Source: Elusimicrobiota bacterium (lineage in GTDB: Bacteria; Elusimicrobiota; Elusimicrobia; UBA1565; UBA9628). Taken from it: a stretch of DNA of 6,920 bases. This document shows positions 5,932-6,920 of this stretch, one piece after another. The translations under genes and the position numbers were made by a program. The stretch is taken from assembly GCA_028865585.1 (NCBI GenBank), contig JAGWJU010000063.1, positions 1-6,920 of the forward strand, in the 5' to 3' direction. Within the stretch, counting starts at the first letter, position 1, and each line of letters begins with the position of its first letter. The notes under the pieces are model-generated. The model was not told where the DNA came from, searched no databases, and saw nothing but the letters and a program-made list of their open reading frames with translations.

Positions 5932-6920
5932 CAGGCCGAGGCTGCGGGTTCGAGCTGCTGAAACTTATAGAGCATGGAATAGAGGCCTCCCTTGGCAACC
6001 AATTCCGCGTGCGGGCCTTGCTCCTTGAGCTCCCCGTAATGAAGAACGGCGATTCGGTGGGCCTTCTGCAGCGCGAAAAGCCGGTGGGCGATGATGATGA
6101 CCGTGCGGCCGGGGAAAAGCCGCTCCAACGCCTCCTGCACGCCCTTTTCACTGGCCACGTCCAGATTCGACGTCGCCTCGTCCAAGAGCATGATGGGCGG
6201 ATTTTTGAGCACCGCCCGGGCAATGGCCAAGCGCTGGCGCTGGCCTCCCGAAAGCTGCATGCCCCGATCTCCCAGAGGAGTCTGGAGCTTTTGCGGCATC
6301 TGCTCGACAAAGGCGCGCGCATCGGCGACTTCCAATGCCTTCCAGATTTCCGCTTCCGTAGCGCCCTTGCGGCCGACGCTCGCGTTGCCCGCGACCGTGT
6401 CGTTGAACAGGATAGTCTCCTGGGCGACCAGGCCCACATGATCGCGCAGGGATGGAAGGGAGTAGTCGCGCAAATCGACGCCGTCGATGAGAATGCGGCC
6501 TTCCTGCGGATCAAAAAGCCTCAGAAGAAGGTGCGCGAGCGTCGTTTTCCCAGACCCGCTGGCGCCGGCCACGCCCAAGACCTCGCCCGACGGAACTTTC
6601 AAATTCAGATCCTTGACGGCCCACTCGTCCCTCGTCGGATAACGGAAGGAAACGCCTTGGAATTCAATGCCGCGAGAGATGCTTCGGAACAAAACAGGAT
6701 GAGCTTTTTCCTGCACGGAGGTCTGCGCGTCCATGACCGCGAAGACGCGGTCGGCCGAGGCGAGCGTCAATTGCACCGTCGAATTCAGCTTGGCGAGGTT
6801 CTTAAGCGGCGCGTAGGCCGCCGAAAAGCAGCCGATAAAGACAAAGAAGGCGCCGGGCGTCATTTTCCCCTGGAAAATCTGCTGCCAGGCCAAGTAGAAA
6901 ACGACCGCCATGACGATGGA
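5931..6920 (-). CDS. ABC transporter half, MsbA-like permease-ATPase fusion (partial, C-terminal 329 residues)
   Basis: The gene enters from the right edge, so the first four or so membrane helices and the true start are missing; the ATG at 6911 is internal. The visible part begins with the last membrane helices (SIVMAVVFYLAWQQIF and GAFFVFIGCFSAAYAPLKNL). The nucleotide-binding domain follows. It has FRYP (A-loop), Walker A GASGSGKTT (about 6540-6566), Q-loop Gln in LVAQETILFND, and signature LSGGQRQR (6231-6254). It also has Walker B IMLLDEATSNLD (6159-6194) and the H-loop His of IIAHR (6084-6086). All are intact, so it is an active exporter-type ATPase that works as a homodimer or heterodimer. 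The segment preceding the ATPase resembles MsbA, the inner-membrane lipid A-core flippase, but drug or peptide exporters share this architecture, so the substrate stays open. It is the first visible gene of a minus-strand unit and overlaps the HAD gene by one base. Confidence 0.9.
   Translation of the reverse strand, partial: SIVMAVVFYLAWQQIFQGKMTPGAFFVFIGCFSAAYAPLKNLAKLNSTVQLTLASADRVFAVMDAQTSVQEKAHPVLFRSISRGIEFQGVSFRYPTRDEWAVKDLNLKVPSGEVLGVAGASGSGKTTLAHLLLRLFDPQEGRILIDGVDLRDYSLPSLRDHVGLVAQETILFNDTVAGNASVGRKGATEAEIWKALEVADARAFVEQMPQKLQTPLGDRGMQLSGGQRQRLAIARAVLKNPPIMLLDEATSNLDVASEKGVQEALERLFPGRTVIIIAHRLFALQKAHRIAVLHYGELKEQGPHAELVAKGGLYSMLYKFQQLEPAASA

Noticed and set aside
5777..6514. A 245-codon minus-strand open frame in another frame over the HAD and ABC genes.
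   Set aside because: The two real frames carry complete HAD and ABC motifs; this one is Ser/Arg-rich and motif-free.

Overview
The window looks like a chromosomal stretch from a GC-rich, Gram-negative, diderm bacterium. The support is a membrane anti-sigma-like tail followed by an RseB-like periplasmic protein, a signal-peptidase-II lipoprotein, and an MsbA-like ABC exporter. All six genes visible end to end, and the two cut by the window edges, are packed almost without gaps. No plasmid, phage, insertion-sequence, CRISPR, tRNA or rRNA signal was seen. The lineage cannot be fixed from this sequence. The gene repertoire and protein style recall Elusimicrobiota or deltaproteobacterial-type genomes, but that is only an impression.

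Plus-strand block (1-5276). It opens with the C-terminal end of a single-pass membrane protein that looks like an RseA/MucA-type anti-sigma factor. An RseB/MucB-like periplasmic protein overlaps it. Next come a short RadC-type JAMM protein lacking the usual N-terminal helix-hairpin-helix region, and a TPR lipoprotein with an unrecognised C-terminal domain. After the only real intergenic gap (17 bp) come a PD-(D/E)XK nuclease of the RecB/Cas4-like kind with four presumptive Fe-S cysteines, and a glycerol-kinase-like FGGY sugar kinase. The junctions are 11-bp, GTGA and ATGA overlaps, so most of the block is probably one translationally coupled operon. The 17-bp gap carries a perfect TATAAT and three AATTNCCT octamers, so a second (possibly leaderless) promoter may drive the nuclease and kinase.

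Minus-strand block (6920-5242). An MsbA-like ABC transporter half (C-terminal part only) is followed by a beta-phosphoglucomutase-type HAD hydrolase, joined by a TGATG stop-start overlap. The HAD gene converges on the sugar-kinase gene, and the two coding regions overlap tail to tail by 35 bp.

Functionally, the left part suggests sensing of the cell envelope (anti-sigma factor plus RseB). The middle holds a possible DNA-repair nuclease, and the right part handles sugar or sugar-phosphate chemistry and lipid or lipopolysaccharide export. I found no clear new defence or mobile system. The points most worth a second look are RadC inside the envelope-stress cluster, the substrate-site change in the FGGY kinase, the promoter/repeat patch before the nuclease, the nuclease's C-terminal extension, and the convergent overlap.
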